Source: an uncultured Rhodoblastus sp. (lineage in GTDB: Bacteria > Pseudomonadota > Alphaproteobacteria > Rhizobiales > Beijerinckiaceae). Taken from it: a DNA stretch of 64,000 bases. A program made the position numbers and the translations under genes. The first letter of the stretch is position 1. Each line of letters begins with the position of its first letter. The notes under the pieces were generated by a model that searched no databases, was not told the DNA's origin, and saw nothing but the letters and a program-made list of their open reading frames with translations. Shown here in pieces: positions 32,247 through 42,400 of the stretch. The DNA lies in the NCBI RefSeq assembly GCF_903903185.1, contig NZ_CAIUXT010000078.1, positions 1 to 64,000 of the forward strand, written 5' to 3'.

Positions 32247-33686
32247 TCAGGCGATCAGCTCCGGAACCACCTCGCCGTAGACCACGGTGGGACGTTCGCG
32301 GCGACCGGCGCGCTGGTAGGTCACCTTGAGATGATCGAGGCCGAGCAGATTGAGCACGGTCGCATGGACGTCATAGGTATCGACGCCCTTGCCGATCGAA
32401 CGCAGGCCGATTTCGTCGGTCGCGCCATGGGTGTAGCCGGCCTTGGAGCCGCCGCCCGCCAGCCATTGCGTATAGCCCCACGGATTATGGTCGCGTCCGT
32501 CGCCGGACTGGCCATAGGAGGTGCGTCCGAATTCCGAGGTCCACACCACCAGCGTCGTTTCGAGCAGGCCGCGATCCTTCAGGTCCTGAAGCAGGGCGCC
32601 GATGGGCTTGTCCACGGCCTTGGTATGGCCCGAATGGTTCTTTTCGAGCGACGAATGGGCGTCCCAGTTGCGATCGACGCCGCCGGTGTCGGCGATCGGT
32701 CCCGAAACCACCTGGATGAACCGCACGCCGCGCTCCACCAGACGGCGGGCCCGCAAGAGATTCGTGCCATAGCCCTTGGTCGCATTGTCGTTGAGGCCGT
32801 AGGCTTCCTTGGTCGCGTCGGTCTCCTTGGACAGGTCGATCGCCTCGGGAGCCGATTTCTCCATGCGATAGGCGAGTTCATAGGAGCGCGAGCGGGCCAG
32901 CAACTCGGTGTCTTCGGGACGCAGCGCCGAGCGGTGCTCGTTGAGCGCCTTGAGCAGATTTAGCTCCTCGCGCTGCTGCGGATCGGACACCAGTTCCGGG
33001 TGGTCCAGATCGATGATCGGCGAATCGCCGGGGCGGAACGCCGTGCCCTGATAGACCGCCGGCAGGAAGCCCGAGCTCCAGTTCACCGAACCGCCGGTCG
33101 GCTCGCGATTGCCGTCATAGAGCACGACATAGGACGGCAGGTCGGGGTTCGCCGAACCGAGCGCATAGGAAACCCAGGCGCCAAGCGACGGACGGCCCGG
33201 CTGCACGTCGCCGGTGTTGAGTTTCAGGATCGAAATGTCATGCGTCGCGCCGACCGTCTTGCTGTCCTTGATGAAGGCGATCTTGTCGGCGTGCTTGCCG
33301 ATGTTCGGCACAAGGTCGGAGAACCAGGCGCCGCTCTCGCCATATTGCTTCCACTCGCGTTTGGAGGCGAACAGCTTGCCGACGCCGCCCTGGGTCGAAG
33401 TCTTGATGCCCTGCAGGAAGGAAGCCGGGACTTCCTGTCCGGCGAGGCGGATCAGCTCGGGCTTGTAATCGAACAGGTCGAGCGTCGACGGCGCGCCGTC
33501 CATGTGCAGCCAGATCACCGATTTCGCCTTGGCGGCGAAATGGGGGTTTTTGGGGGCCAGCGGATCGGCGAGTTCCGCCGCGCTGGCGGCGAAGATGCCG
33601 CCGCCCGGCATCAACGAGCTCAAGGTGAGGCCGCCTGCCCCGAGCGTCGTGCGAAACAGCATCTGGCGTCTTGATTGCAGTGACAT
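32247..33686 (-). CDS. DUF1501 family (sulfatase-like fold) exported protein
   Basis: 479 residues with an N-terminal SRRQMLFRTTLGAGG, a twin-arginine-like signal, then the DUF1501 domain: AKSVIWLHMDGAPSTLDLFDYKP, GAWVSYALGSANPDLPSYVVL, RGVRFIQVVSG, LETTLVVWTSEFGRTSYGQSGDGRDHNPWGYTQWLAGGG. DUF1501 proteins resemble alkaline-phosphatase/sulfatase folds and are abundant in Planctomycetes, typically paired with DUF1549/DUF1553 proteins. The partner is encoded 30 bp upstream. The function is experimentally undefined. GGAAGGA precedes the ATG. Confidence 0.9.
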   Translation of the reverse strand: MSLQSRRQMLFRTTLGAGGLTLSSLMPGGGIFAASAAELADPLAPKNPHFAAKAKSVIWLHMDGAPSTLDLFDYKPELIRLAGQEVPASFLQGIKTSTQGGVGKLFASKREWKQYGESGAWFSDLVPNIGKHADKIAFIKDSKTVGATHDISILKLNTGDVQPGRPSLGAWVSYALGSANPDLPSYVVLYDGNREPTGGSVNWSSGFLPAVYQGTAFRPGDSPIIDLDHPELVSDPQQREELNLLKALNEHRSALRPEDTELLARSRSYELAYRMEKSAPEAIDLSKETDATKEAYGLNDNATKGYGTNLLRARRLVERGVRFIQVVSGPIADTGGVDRNWDAHSSLEKNHSGHTKAVDKPIGALLQDLKDRGLLETTLVVWTSEFGRTSYGQSGDGRDHNPWGYTQWLAGGGSKAGYTHGATDEIGLRSIGKGVDTYDVHATVLNLLGLDHLKVTYQRAGRRERPTVVYGEVVPELIA

Positions 33687-33716
33687 GTTATGGGTCCTTC
33701 CGTGACGTGCTGAAAT

Positions 33717-36449
33717 TCAGAAGCGATAGACAAAGTCGTTGGAGTTCACGACCGTGTGAACCAGATCGACGAAGGCGGAGAGGCGGATCGGATTGGAGAT
33801 CTCGTCTTCCTTGAGGGCGATCGGTTCGGCCAGCGTGAACTTGCCGTCGAGGATGCGGCGGGTGAGCACCTTCTGGTGATCGTCGAGGAACCTCGCCAGC
33901 GCCGCTCTCTCGAAATCGTCGGGATTGCGGCTGAACAGGATCTGGAACAGACGGGTGAACTGGGCGTTCTCGTCGGGTCCGGCTTCGCGAATGACGCGGC
34001 CGGCGATGGCCTGGGTCAGTTGGAACACCTGTTCGTCATTGATCAGGGTCAGCGCCTGCAACGGCGTCGTCGTCACTTCGCGGGTGGCGTGCACCTGCTG
34101 GGTGTTGGGCGCGTTGAAGGCTTCGAGCAGCGGATAGGGAACGCTGCGGCGGGTGAAGATGTAGACGCTGCGGCGATACCAGTCCTTCGGGTTCTTCGAC
34201 ACCGGCCAGGCGAGCTGGGCGGCGCCGAGGTTGGCCGGGACCGGCGGGAACACGCTCGGGCCGCCGACGCGATCCTCCAGCTTGCCGGAAGCGACAAGCA
34301 GGGCGTCCCGAATTTCCTCGGCTTCCAGACGCTGGCGCGGGAACACCGCGAGCAGCTTGTTGTCCAGATCGGCTTTGGCGACCTCCGGGCGATAATCGGA
34401 GGACTGGCGATAGGTGTTCGACAGCAGGATCTGGCGATGCAGCTGCTTCACGCTCCATCCCTTCTGGGCGAAGTTGTCGGCCAGATAATCGAGCAGTTCC
34501 TGGTTGGTCGGGCGGTCGCCGGCCTTGCCGAAATCATTGACCGTGCGCACGATGCCGGTCGAGAAATACTGGCTCCAGACGCGGTTGGCGTAAACGCGCG
34601 ACGTCAGAGGGTTTTCGCGGCTGGCGATCCAGTTCGCCAGAGCCGTGCGGCGGCCCGACGACGTGGCTGTGGGCTTGATCACCGGCTCTTGTTCGGTCAG
34701 GTTGGCCGGGAAGGCCGGCAGCACTTCGTCGGTCGGCCGTTCATGATTGCCGCCGGAGAAGATGAACGTCTTCGGCGCGTCGGCATGGCCCAGTTCCTCG
34801 ACGCCCGTAAAGGTGTCCGAGCCACGCTGCGGCTTCTGAATGTCGAACTTGCGCAGTTCGACGGTGAGCTTCTGATAGTCCTCGAAGTTCTTCTTGGCCT
34901 CCGGTCCGTGGCCGGGCGCTTCCTTGTCGTCGGCGATATAGCGCAGGTAGCCGCCGCCGATGATGTCGTCATTGGTGACGTTCTTGTTCACCAGACGGTG
35001 GTTCACCCAACGGTCCTGAGGGGTCCAGTCCTTTTCCGGCTTGAAGATCGCCTCGCGCGAATCGGTGAGATAGCGCTCCTTGTGATAGGTGAGCGCGGCC
35101 TGCTTGTAGGGCGCCAGCAGGGCGGTGCGCTTGTCCTCGAGTTCCTTGATCGAATCCAGATATTTCTGGAGGTTCTTCGCATAGGCTTCCTCGGCAGGGC
35201 CTTTCTTGGCCGGGAAATCCTCGGTCGTCGAGGTGTTGGCGAAGAAGGCCTGTAGCGAATAATAGTCCTTCATCGTGAACTTGTCGGTCTTGTGGTTGTG
35301 GCAGCGCGCGCAGCCAACCGTCGAACCGAGAATCGAAGAGCCCACCGTATCGACCATGTCGGTGGTGATCTGGAACTTCCTCTGCACCAGATCGCGCGAA
35401 TTCGGATTATCCGGATAGCCGGTCAGGAATCCGGTGGCGATGTGGGCGTTCTGGTCGCCGGGGAAAAGCTCGTCGCCGGCGATCTGCTCCTTGATGAACA
35501 AATCATAGGGCTTGTCGGCGTTGAAGGCGTCGATGACATAATCGCGGTAGCGGTAATAGTTCTGGCGCGTGGCGTCGCCCTGGAAGCCGGCGCTGTCGGC
35601 GTAGCGCGCGAGATCGAGCCAGCGGCGCGCCTGACGCTCGCCATAATGCGGCGAGGCGAGCAGACGATCGGCGAGTTTCTCGTAAGCGTCCGGCGACGCA
35701 TCGTTGACGAAGGCGGCGACTTCTTCCGGCGAGGGAATGAGGCCCCAGACGTCCAGCGTGGCGCGACGAATATAGGCGGCGCGGTCGGCGTCCGGCGAAG
35801 GCTTCAGGCCCTTGGCCTCGATCTTGGCAAGAACGAAGGCGTCGATCGGATTGCGAACCCAATCCTTCTGCGCGACCTGCGGCAAGGCGGGCGCGACCAC
35901 GGGGAGGGTCGACCAGTGCGGCGGCGATGCGGCGGCGACCGCCGCCGCGTCAGGCGCGGGCGCCGAAGCGGAGGCGACCGCGGCCGGCGCCGGCGCGGCG
36001 GCGGCGGGAGCGGCGGCGATAGGAGCCGGAGCGGGCGCAGCAACCGCGGGAGCGGCGGCGACCGGAGCGGGAGCAGGCGCCGCGGCGGCGCTCCCTCTCG
36101 AAGCGGCCAGCAAGGCGGCGGCCGCAGACTCCTGCGCGGCGGCGGCCTTCGGAGCGGCGGCGGCCTTCGGAGCGGCGGCGGCCTGGGCGGCCGGTGGCGC
36201 GGTCGCCGGGGCGGCGGGCGCGGGCAGCGCGGCCAGCGCCTTGGCGAGGGCGTTCAGCGCTTCTACGGAAGCAGCGAGCGCCTTGAGGGATGCCGCCCGC
36301 GCGTCGGCGGCGACCTGTTCGGGCGTCGCGGCGGCAGTCTGCGGCGACGCGGACTGGGCATAAGCCGCTCTTTCGACCGCGTTGAGGGCGGCGAAAGAAG
36401 TGAAACTGAGCAGAACGGCGCCCAGGGCCTTCGATCTATTGGTTGTCAT
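33717..36449 (-). CDS. DUF1549/DUF1553 exported protein with c-type heme motif (planctomycete-type PSD1 protein)
   Basis: 910 residues: a signal peptide (ending near AAYAQ), an Ala/Pro low-complexity stretch (about 35-175), DUF1549 (about 190-400; NPIDAFVLAKIEAKGLKPSPDADRAAYIRRATLDVWGLIPSPEEV in pieces) and DUF1553 (about 590-870; SRVYANRVWSQYFSTGIVRTVNDFG, RLEAEEIRDALLVASGKL). A CxxCH site lies at C380-A-R-C383-H384, so a heme c can be attached inside DUF1549. Usual PSD1 relatives carry a separate N-terminal heme domain; here the low-complexity segment stands there instead. The pair with the DUF1501 gene suggests a periplasmic redox or hydrolytic complex. Confidence 0.9.
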   Translation of the reverse strand: MTTNRSKALGAVLLSFTSFAALNAVERAAYAQSASPQTAAATPEQVAADARAASLKALAASVEALNALAKALAALPAPAAPATAPPAAQAAAAPKAAAAPKAAAAQESAAAALLAASRGSAAAAPAPAPVAAAPAVAAPAPAPIAAAPAAAAPAPAAVASASAPAPDAAAVAAASPPHWSTLPVVAPALPQVAQKDWVRNPIDAFVLAKIEAKGLKPSPDADRAAYIRRATLDVWGLIPSPEEVAAFVNDASPDAYEKLADRLLASPHYGERQARRWLDLARYADSAGFQGDATRQNYYRYRDYVIDAFNADKPYDLFIKEQIAGDELFPGDQNAHIATGFLTGYPDNPNSRDLVQRKFQITTDMVDTVGSSILGSTVGCARCHNHKTDKFTMKDYYSLQAFFANTSTTEDFPAKKGPAEEAYAKNLQKYLDSIKELEDKRTALLAPYKQAALTYHKERYLTDSREAIFKPEKDWTPQDRWVNHRLVNKNVTNDDIIGGGYLRYIADDKEAPGHGPEAKKNFEDYQKLTVELRKFDIQKPQRGSDTFTGVEELGHADAPKTFIFSGGNHERPTDEVLPAFPANLTEQEPVIKPTATSSGRRTALANWIASRENPLTSRVYANRVWSQYFSTGIVRTVNDFGKAGDRPTNQELLDYLADNFAQKGWSVKQLHRQILLSNTYRQSSDYRPEVAKADLDNKLLAVFPRQRLEAEEIRDALLVASGKLEDRVGGPSVFPPVPANLGAAQLAWPVSKNPKDWYRRSVYIFTRRSVPYPLLEAFNAPNTQQVHATREVTTTPLQALTLINDEQVFQLTQAIAGRVIREAGPDENAQFTRLFQILFSRNPDDFERAALARFLDDHQKVLTRRILDGKFTLAEPIALKEDEISNPIRLSAFVDLVHTVVNSNDFVYRF

Positions 36450-37088
36450 CGCCAGTTTCTCACCTCTTCGATTGTCCCGTTTTTTCGACTGTCCGGTTTT
36501 CGGCCGTCAGGTTCCGCAGACGCTTGCCTTGGCCAATTCCGGACCGGCCGCATGCCCTCCGCGCCCCTGAAAACTAAAGGGGACGGCGGCGCGAGGCGCG
36601 CGAACCGGTGAACGGGAGGGGGCGGGAAATTCCGCTCCTAAAACCTATTCAACTGATAGGAATAAAGGGATTCTTGCGGCTTGACAATAGATTTTCGGCG
36701 CAAGAAGCGCGATTTTTGCATTGCCCCGGGGCGGTCCGGCGCCGCGAGAGACAAACTTTTCGCGGCTTCGGAAAAATTTATTCCGACCCCTCGGCTTTTC
36801 AGGGACGGCGAATTTTTAGATAGGGTTTTTCGGAAAAAATGCGGCTTATTAGGGCCTTTGGCACGAAGGATTTGCCGCGGCTACGGGATGGCCGGATTGT
36901 GTTCTTTTTGCAACGCGGCATTTGTTAATCGAATATTCAGGTTGGTTTTTTGCGACCGTCAGTTGACTCAAAGCCAAGTCCAAAATCATACTAAATTGAT
37001 AGGATAAATATCCAATGGGTAAAGGGGTCGCGCAACACCCTGAAAACGCCGGCGGATCGAACGAAACTTGTCACTCAGAGGTCACATT
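36450..37088. promoter_or_regulatory. Divergent regulatory region between the DUF1549 gene and the TonB receptor
   Basis: A 639-bp AT-rich spacer. It holds CTATT-N5-GATAG at 36645-36659 (flanked by C and G, so CCTAT...ATAGG) and AGTTGACT-N8-AGTC at 36961-36980. The TTGACT of the latter is followed after 18 bp by CATACT, a plausible sigma-70-type promoter for the receptor about 100 bp before its ATG. A GATAG half-site follows at 36998. No cobalamin-riboswitch box was recognised. No gene is evident. Confidence 0.55.
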
Positions 37089-39686
37089 ATGAGTTCATCT
37101 CTCGCCCAGCGTCGGCAGGCGCTGTTGTCCAGCGTCCGGGCCCTGCCCATCGCGTTGATCGGCGGCGCCGTCGCGCTGCCCGCTCTCGGGCTTGTCTCCC
37201 CGGTTTTGGCGCAACAGACCAGGCCGGCGGCGCCCGCCGCAGCCGCCCCGGCGGCGGCCGCCGCGCCCGCCTCGGCCACCTCAGCCGTGATCGAGGAAGT
37301 CACGATCACCGCGCGCGACCGCGCCGAAAAGGACCAGGACGTCCCGCTGCCGATTTCGGCGATCGGCGAAAAGAGGATCGAACAGCAGCATATCGAGAAA
37401 TGGTCGGACGTCGTCCAGCGCGTTCCGAGCTTCACGCCCAGCGTCACCAATCCGCGCACCAGCGCCAACGGACTTCGCGGCATCACCGGCATTTCGGGCG
37501 GCGCCGACGGCTCGGAAGGCGACGTCGGCCTGATTGTCGACAATGTGTTCTATTCCTATATCGGCTTCTCGTGGCTGCGCCTCTACGACATCAATTCGGT
37601 GCAGATCGCGCGCGGTCCGCAAGGCACGCTGTTGGGCAAGAACACGACCACCGGCGCGGTGATCGTCAACACCAACCTGCCGAGCTTCACGCCGCAGACG
37701 ACGACCGAAACGACGTTCGGCACCCGCAGGCTGGTCGAGGAAACCTTCACCAACACTGGCACGCTGATCCCTGACACCATCGCCTATCGCGTTTCGCTGT
37801 TCGGCGCCAAACAGGACGGCTGGCTGCCCAATCTCTACTACCCGTCTGCTCCCAAGGGGCAGGACACCGATCGCTGGGGCTTCCGCGGGCAATTGCTCGG
37901 CACTTTCGGCGACATCACCGATCGCTTCAAATACGAACATGACGCCACCAACGAAACCAACAACAGCAATGGCACCTGGCAAGACCAATATGCCTATTAT
38001 TTCAACGGAACGGCGCGCTCCATCTCCGTGACCAATCCGCAAGGGCTCAAAGCGACATTCAACAATCCGAATCAGGCGCTCGGCTTTCTCTACCCGCAAT
38101 ATGCGAACCGCATCGTCGCGCAGCCCGAGGCCATCGTCTCCACCAATATCGGCAGCCTCATTACCCACACGAACTCCGTGTCGAACGAGCTGAACTGGAA
38201 TATCGGCAATCTCTTGCTGACCTCGGTCTCGGCTTTCGCGCATTTCGATTTCCATCCCAACAACAGCAACGGCAATTACGGCATTCAGACGATCCAGAAC
38301 AACATCAGCGGCTACGACGTCGGCGTAAACCAATATTCGCAGGAGACGCGCCTGTCCTCGGCGACCGGCGAGAAATTCGAATGGACGGCCGGAACCTACT
38401 TCCTGCGCAACCTGATCACGACGAACAACCGGTCTCAGTATGGTGTGGACGCCGTCGGCTCGCAGCAGAGGAACACCACCGGAACAGGCGTCAACGCCTC
38501 GAATATTCTCAACGGCGTCGAATCCGATCTCTATGGCCAGGCAGGAATCACGACGCTCGCGGCCTTCGGCCAGGGCACCTATCACTACGACGAACACGCC
38601 GCGCTTACCCTGGGTCTGCGCGACTCGTTCGAAGACCGCACGGCTTCCGACCATGGCTATTATTTCGGCGGCGCGCCTCTCTCTCCGAGCCTGAGCATTT
38701 TGCGCACCAATTACGTGATCTCGGCGGCCGGCGGCACGAATTTCTTCCAAGCCGGTGAGCAGAAGACCAATTCCATTTCCTTCCTGATCAACCCGTCCTA
38801 CAGGTTCAACGACAATATCACCGCCTATGTGAACGTGGCGCGCGGCGTCAAATCCGGCGCCGCCAATACGACAGCGGTGCCGGTTTATTACACGGGTTCG
38901 GCCATCAACAACCAAAAAGAGGTCTATCCCGTCGTCGGCTCCCTGCCGATCATCACCGAGCCCGAAATCTCGATCGATTATGAAACCGGCTTCAAGTCGA
39001 ACTGGCTCGACAACCACCTTATCCTCAACGCCAACGCCTATCTGAACACCATTACCAACTTCCAGGCGACGCTGGCGCGCTACTACACCTATACCGATAC
39101 TTCCGGCAACCTGAACGTCATCAACAAGAGCTTCCTCGGCAATATCCCGTCGGTGCGGCTGGCGGGCTTCGAACTCGAAGGACGCTATTCGCCGATCGAC
39201 AACCTCTGGATCAATGTCGCCGCCGCCTATAATGGCGCCTGGTACTGGAGTTTCCCGAATGCCGCCCCGGCGGCGGACTTCGCCCAAGTCTATCCGAGCG
39301 CGCAGGTCAACCTATCCCACCAGAAAATTTCCAACGTCACGCCTTACACGTTCATCATCGGCGCCAATTACGAGCATCACCTCGGCGAATATTTCGGCAC
39401 GAACCTGAAAGGCTATGTTTACGTCAACGAAGCCTTCAAGAGCGCGACGCTGTTCTCGCCGCCCAGCTATACGCTTTACACCCTCCGGCAGGGCGCCTAC
39501 TCGCTCCTCAGCGCCGGCTTCGGCGTGAAGACGCCGGACGACCGCTATGACGTAGCGATCTGGGCAAAGAACCTGGGCAATGTGCGCGCGATGACGACGC
39601 AGTCGCTCTCCAGCAACATCGCTCTCGGCGGCATCAGCTACGTCGATCCGCTGACGATCGGCGCCACCTTGCGCACCAAGTTCTGA
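37089..39686 (+). CDS. TonB-dependent outer-membrane receptor
   Basis: 865 residues: a signal region ending near PVLAQ, an Ala-rich linker, a TonB-box-like VIEEVTITA, the plug (PLPISAIGEKRIEQQHIEKWSDVVQRVPSFTPSVTNPRT and LYDINSVQIARGPQGTLLGKNTTTGAVIVNT), then a 22-stranded-type barrel ending in Phe (LTIGATLRTKF). It takes up a scarce ligand using TonB-ExbB-ExbD energy, encoded 3.5 kb downstream. The barrel is of the long FecA/FyuA-like class, but the ligand cannot be read from sequence; a siderophore or a sulfur compound are both possible. AGAGGT precedes the ATG. An upstream in-frame start is less well placed. Confidence 0.93.
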   Translation: MSSSLAQRRQALLSSVRALPIALIGGAVALPALGLVSPVLAQQTRPAAPAAAAPAAAAAPASATSAVIEEVTITARDRAEKDQDVPLPISAIGEKRIEQQHIEKWSDVVQRVPSFTPSVTNPRTSANGLRGITGISGGADGSEGDVGLIVDNVFYSYIGFSWLRLYDINSVQIARGPQGTLLGKNTTTGAVIVNTNLPSFTPQTTTETTFGTRRLVEETFTNTGTLIPDTIAYRVSLFGAKQDGWLPNLYYPSAPKGQDTDRWGFRGQLLGTFGDITDRFKYEHDATNETNNSNGTWQDQYAYYFNGTARSISVTNPQGLKATFNNPNQALGFLYPQYANRIVAQPEAIVSTNIGSLITHTNSVSNELNWNIGNLLLTSVSAFAHFDFHPNNSNGNYGIQTIQNNISGYDVGVNQYSQETRLSSATGEKFEWTAGTYFLRNLITTNNRSQYGVDAVGSQQRNTTGTGVNASNILNGVESDLYGQAGITTLAAFGQGTYHYDEHAALTLGLRDSFEDRTASDHGYYFGGAPLSPSLSILRTNYVISAAGGTNFFQAGEQKTNSISFLINPSYRFNDNITAYVNVARGVKSGAANTTAVPVYYTGSAINNQKEVYPVVGSLPIITEPEISIDYETGFKSNWLDNHLILNANAYLNTITNFQATLARYYTYTDTSGNLNVINKSFLGNIPSVRLAGFELEGRYSPIDNLWINVAAAYNGAWYWSFPNAAPAADFAQVYPSAQVNLSHQKISNVTPYTFIIGANYEHHLGEYFGTNLKGYVYVNEAFKSATLFSPPSYTLYTLRQGAYSLLSAGFGVKTPDDRYDVAIWAKNLGNVRAMTTQSLSSNIALGGISYVDPLTIGATLRTKF

Positions 39687-39727
39687 CGTCTTCGCTCGAA
39701 AACGCTTCATACGCGCAAGTGCCATTT

Positions 39728-39760
39728 CCGGCGCCGGGTTTCCCGGCGCCGGTTTCTTTT
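39728..39760 (+). terminator. Rho-independent terminator after the TonB receptor
   Basis: An 11-bp perfect GC stem, CCGGCGCCGGG-TTT-CCCGGCGCCGG, followed by TTTCTTTT. It lies 41 bp after the receptor stop and separates it from the cytochrome gene. Confidence 0.85.
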
Positions 39761-39780
39761 CCTCGCTGGAAGGCCTCGCC

Positions 39781-40440
39781 TTGCAAAGCAAACGATTTCG
39801 CACCGGTCGTGTTTATGCGGCGCTCGGTCTGTTGTTCGCGGCCTTGTCGTTGGCGCCTTCGCTTCATGCGGCGTCAGGCATGGGCGATGCGGCAAATGGC
39901 AAGATCCGCTCCCAAGCGGAGCAATGCCAGGAATGTCACGGCGAGGCGGGGCTTGGAACCGCTGAACATTACCCCAAGCTCGCCGGCCAATGGGCCGGCT
40001 ATATCCGCAAGCAGCTCGGCGATTTCCAGTCGGGCGCGCGGAAAAGCGAGATCATGAACGCGATGGCGTCCGACTTGTCGCCGCGCGACATTGCCGACAT
40101 CGCCGCCTATTTTTCATCCGCGCCGCGCTGGAGCGGCGAAGAAGACAATTTCAGCGCCGCCGGAAGGGCGCTTTATCTCAATGGCGATCCGTCGCGCGCC
40201 TTGCCCGCCTGCGCTTCCTGTCATGGCGAGAAGGGCGCGGGCGCGGATACGGGAGCCGGGCCGATCCCGGCGCTCGCCGGTCAGCGCGAATCCTATCTGA
40301 TCAACCAGCTCAACGCTTTCAAGGCGGACGACCGGGCGAACAGCCCCGGCGCCGTGATGAACGAGATCGCCCATCGCCTCTCGATAAGCGAAATCGCCGC
40401 CCTCGCCCACTATGTATCGGGGCCGCGGGCGATGGAATAG
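39781..40440 (+). CDS. Diheme cytochrome c4-like protein
   Basis: 219 residues with a signal peptide (ending near SLHAASG) and two c-type heme domains: CQECHGEAGLG (first) and CASCHGEKGAG (second). Each domain has a conserved methionine ligand region (IMNAMASDLSPRDIADIAAYFS and VMNEIAHRLSISEIAALAHYVS). Cytochromes c4 carry electrons from quinol oxidation to oxidases. The only suitable start is TTG at 39781, with GGAAGG 11 nt upstream; the next in-frame ATG lies past the signal peptide. It follows the receptor terminator, so it needs its own promoter or read-through. Confidence 0.88.
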   Translation: MQSKRFRTGRVYAALGLLFAALSLAPSLHAASGMGDAANGKIRSQAEQCQECHGEAGLGTAEHYPKLAGQWAGYIRKQLGDFQSGARKSEIMNAMASDLSPRDIADIAAYFSSAPRWSGEEDNFSAAGRALYLNGDPSRALPACASCHGEKGAGADTGAGPIPALAGQRESYLINQLNAFKADDRANSPGAVMNEIAHRLSISEIAALAHYVSGPRAME

Positions 40441-40463
40441 CAGGCGGCGGCGCTTGACGAATT

Positions 40464-40497
40464 TAGAATATTAATTCTATATATTTTATAATATATA
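40464..40497. promoter_or_regulatory. Two overlapping dyads at the XRE-cupin promoter
   Basis: TAGAAT-ATTA-ATTCTA (40464-40479) and TATATATT-TTAT-AATATATA (40478-40497) are perfect dyads that share two bases and end 14 bp before the ATG. A TTGACG lies just upstream at 40454. They probably cover the promoter and suggest autoregulation by the encoded regulator. Confidence 0.6.
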
Positions 40498-40511
40498 CGG
40501 AGTTTTTGGCG

Positions 40512-41120
40512 ATGAATGCGAAACATGTCGTGGGTCCGCCGGTGACGGAGCAGGATCTGACCCTGGTGATATCCGCCCGGCTGCGCGCGCAAATCCGGCA
40601 GGACGGCGTCACGCTCGAAAAGCTCGCCGATTTCACCGGCGCCGAACCCGAGCTGCTCACCGCCGTGGCCAACGGCGAGCGCGCGCCGAGCATTGACGTG
40701 CTGTGGAAAATCGCCAATGCGCTCGGCGTATCCTTCGGCAGCCTGATCGCCACGCCGCGGCGCGGCGGCGCCGCCATCATCCGCAAGAGCGACGCCAATG
40801 TGCTGGCTTCGAGCGAAGGCGCCTTCCGCTCGCGCGCGCTGACGGCCTTCGGTTTCAAACCGAGGGTGGAAATCTACGAACTCACCATCGCGCCGGGCCA
40901 TCTCGAAAATTCCCAGGCCCATGCGCCTGGCACGTCGGAAAATATTCTGGTCGTGAGCGGCGAACTGGAGATCGTCTCCGGCCGCGAGCCCGCCTATCGG
41001 CTCTCGCCCGGCGACGCTATCCACTTCGACGCCGACGTGCCGCACTCCTATCGCAGTCTCGGCGCGCAAGAGGTCGTCGCGCATCTCGTCCTCGCCTATG
41101 AAGACATTCGCGACGCCTGA
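40512..41120 (+). CDS. XRE-family regulator with C-terminal cupin sensor
   Basis: A 202-residue protein. Residues about 15-75 are a Cro/C1 helix-turn-helix (LRAQIRQDGVTLEKLADFTGAEPELLTAVANGERAPSIDVLWKIANALGV in sequence), and about 110-200 a cupin barrel (HAPGTSENILVVSGELEIVSGREPAYRLSPGDAIHFDADVPHSYRS). Such fusions often sense small metabolites or amino-acid derivatives and autoregulate. CGGAG sits 9 nt before the ATG. It is convergent with exbD, sharing a bidirectional hairpin. The targets are unknown. Confidence 0.88.
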   Translation: MNAKHVVGPPVTEQDLTLVISARLRAQIRQDGVTLEKLADFTGAEPELLTAVANGERAPSIDVLWKIANALGVSFGSLIATPRRGGAAIIRKSDANVLASSEGAFRSRALTAFGFKPRVEIYELTIAPGHLENSQAHAPGTSENILVVSGELEIVSGREPAYRLSPGDAIHFDADVPHSYRSLGAQEVVAHLVLAYEDIRDA

Positions 41121-41169
41121 CCGCTTTTTCAAAGTTCGGCTTTTTCAAATTCGGCCGCAAAAACAGGAA

Positions 41170-41197
41170 AAGCCGGAGGACCCCCGACCTCCGGCTT
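41170..41197. terminator. Rho-independent terminator after exbD (possibly bidirectional)
   Basis: AAGCCGGAGG and CCTCCGGCTT form a 10-bp perfect stem with an 8-nt loop. Reading the minus strand, the stem is followed by TTCCTGTTTTTG, suited to ending the tonB-exbB-exbD transcript. On the plus strand only a weak T-run follows, so the effect on the XRE-cupin gene is less clear. Confidence 0.8.
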
Positions 41198-41225
41198 CCC
41201 TGCGCTTTTCGCCCCCCGGAGCAAA

Positions 41226-41643
41226 TCACTTGCTCGCGGATTGCCCCGGGGCTTCCGCGACCAGCGCAACCTTGGTGAATCCGGCGCCGTTGATGAGGCC
41301 CATGACCTCCATCACCCTGCCGTAAGCGATCGTCCGGTCGCCGCGCACATGGATGCGGCGCTCCTTGTCGTTTTCGCTGTTCGACGACAGGGTCGGCAGC
41401 AGTTGATCGCTGTCGATCGCCGTCTGGTCGATGAAATAGGCGCCGGTCGAATCGATGCTGACGACGATCGGCGGCTTCTGATCGTTGAGCTGTTTGGCCT
41501 GAACCTTCGGCAGATCGACCGGAACGCCGACCGCCATCAGCGGCGCTGCGACCATGAAGACGATCAGCAGGACCAGCATCACGTCGACGAGCGGCGTCAC
41601 ATTGATGTCCGCCATCGGCGGAACGTCGGACCCGGAGTCCTGA

Positions 41644-41663
<20 letters not shown>
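41226..41663 (-). CDS. exbD: Biopolymer transport protein ExbD
   Basis: A 145-residue inner-membrane protein: MADINVTPLVDVMLVLLIVFMVAAPLM is the single membrane helix with the essential Asp in PLVDVML. A periplasmic domain follows (RIHVRGDRTIAYGRVMEVMGLINGAGF). With ExbB it uses the proton gradient to energise TonB. Its start overlaps exbB by 20 bp. Confidence 0.93.
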
Positions 41664-42384
<721 letters not shown>

Positions 42385-42400
42385 TTCGCTTCCTTGGTTT

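Noticed and set aside
36450-37088. Cobalamin riboswitch before the TonB receptor
   Set aside because: No B12-box-like GCCACTG segment was found; the spacer is mostly AT-rich with promoter-like and operator-like elements.
40462-40479. Irr box (ICE, TTTAGAA-N3-TTCTAAA) before the XRE-cupin gene
   Set aside because: TTTAGAA is present, but the spacer to TTCTA is 6 rather than 3 and the second arm is incomplete.
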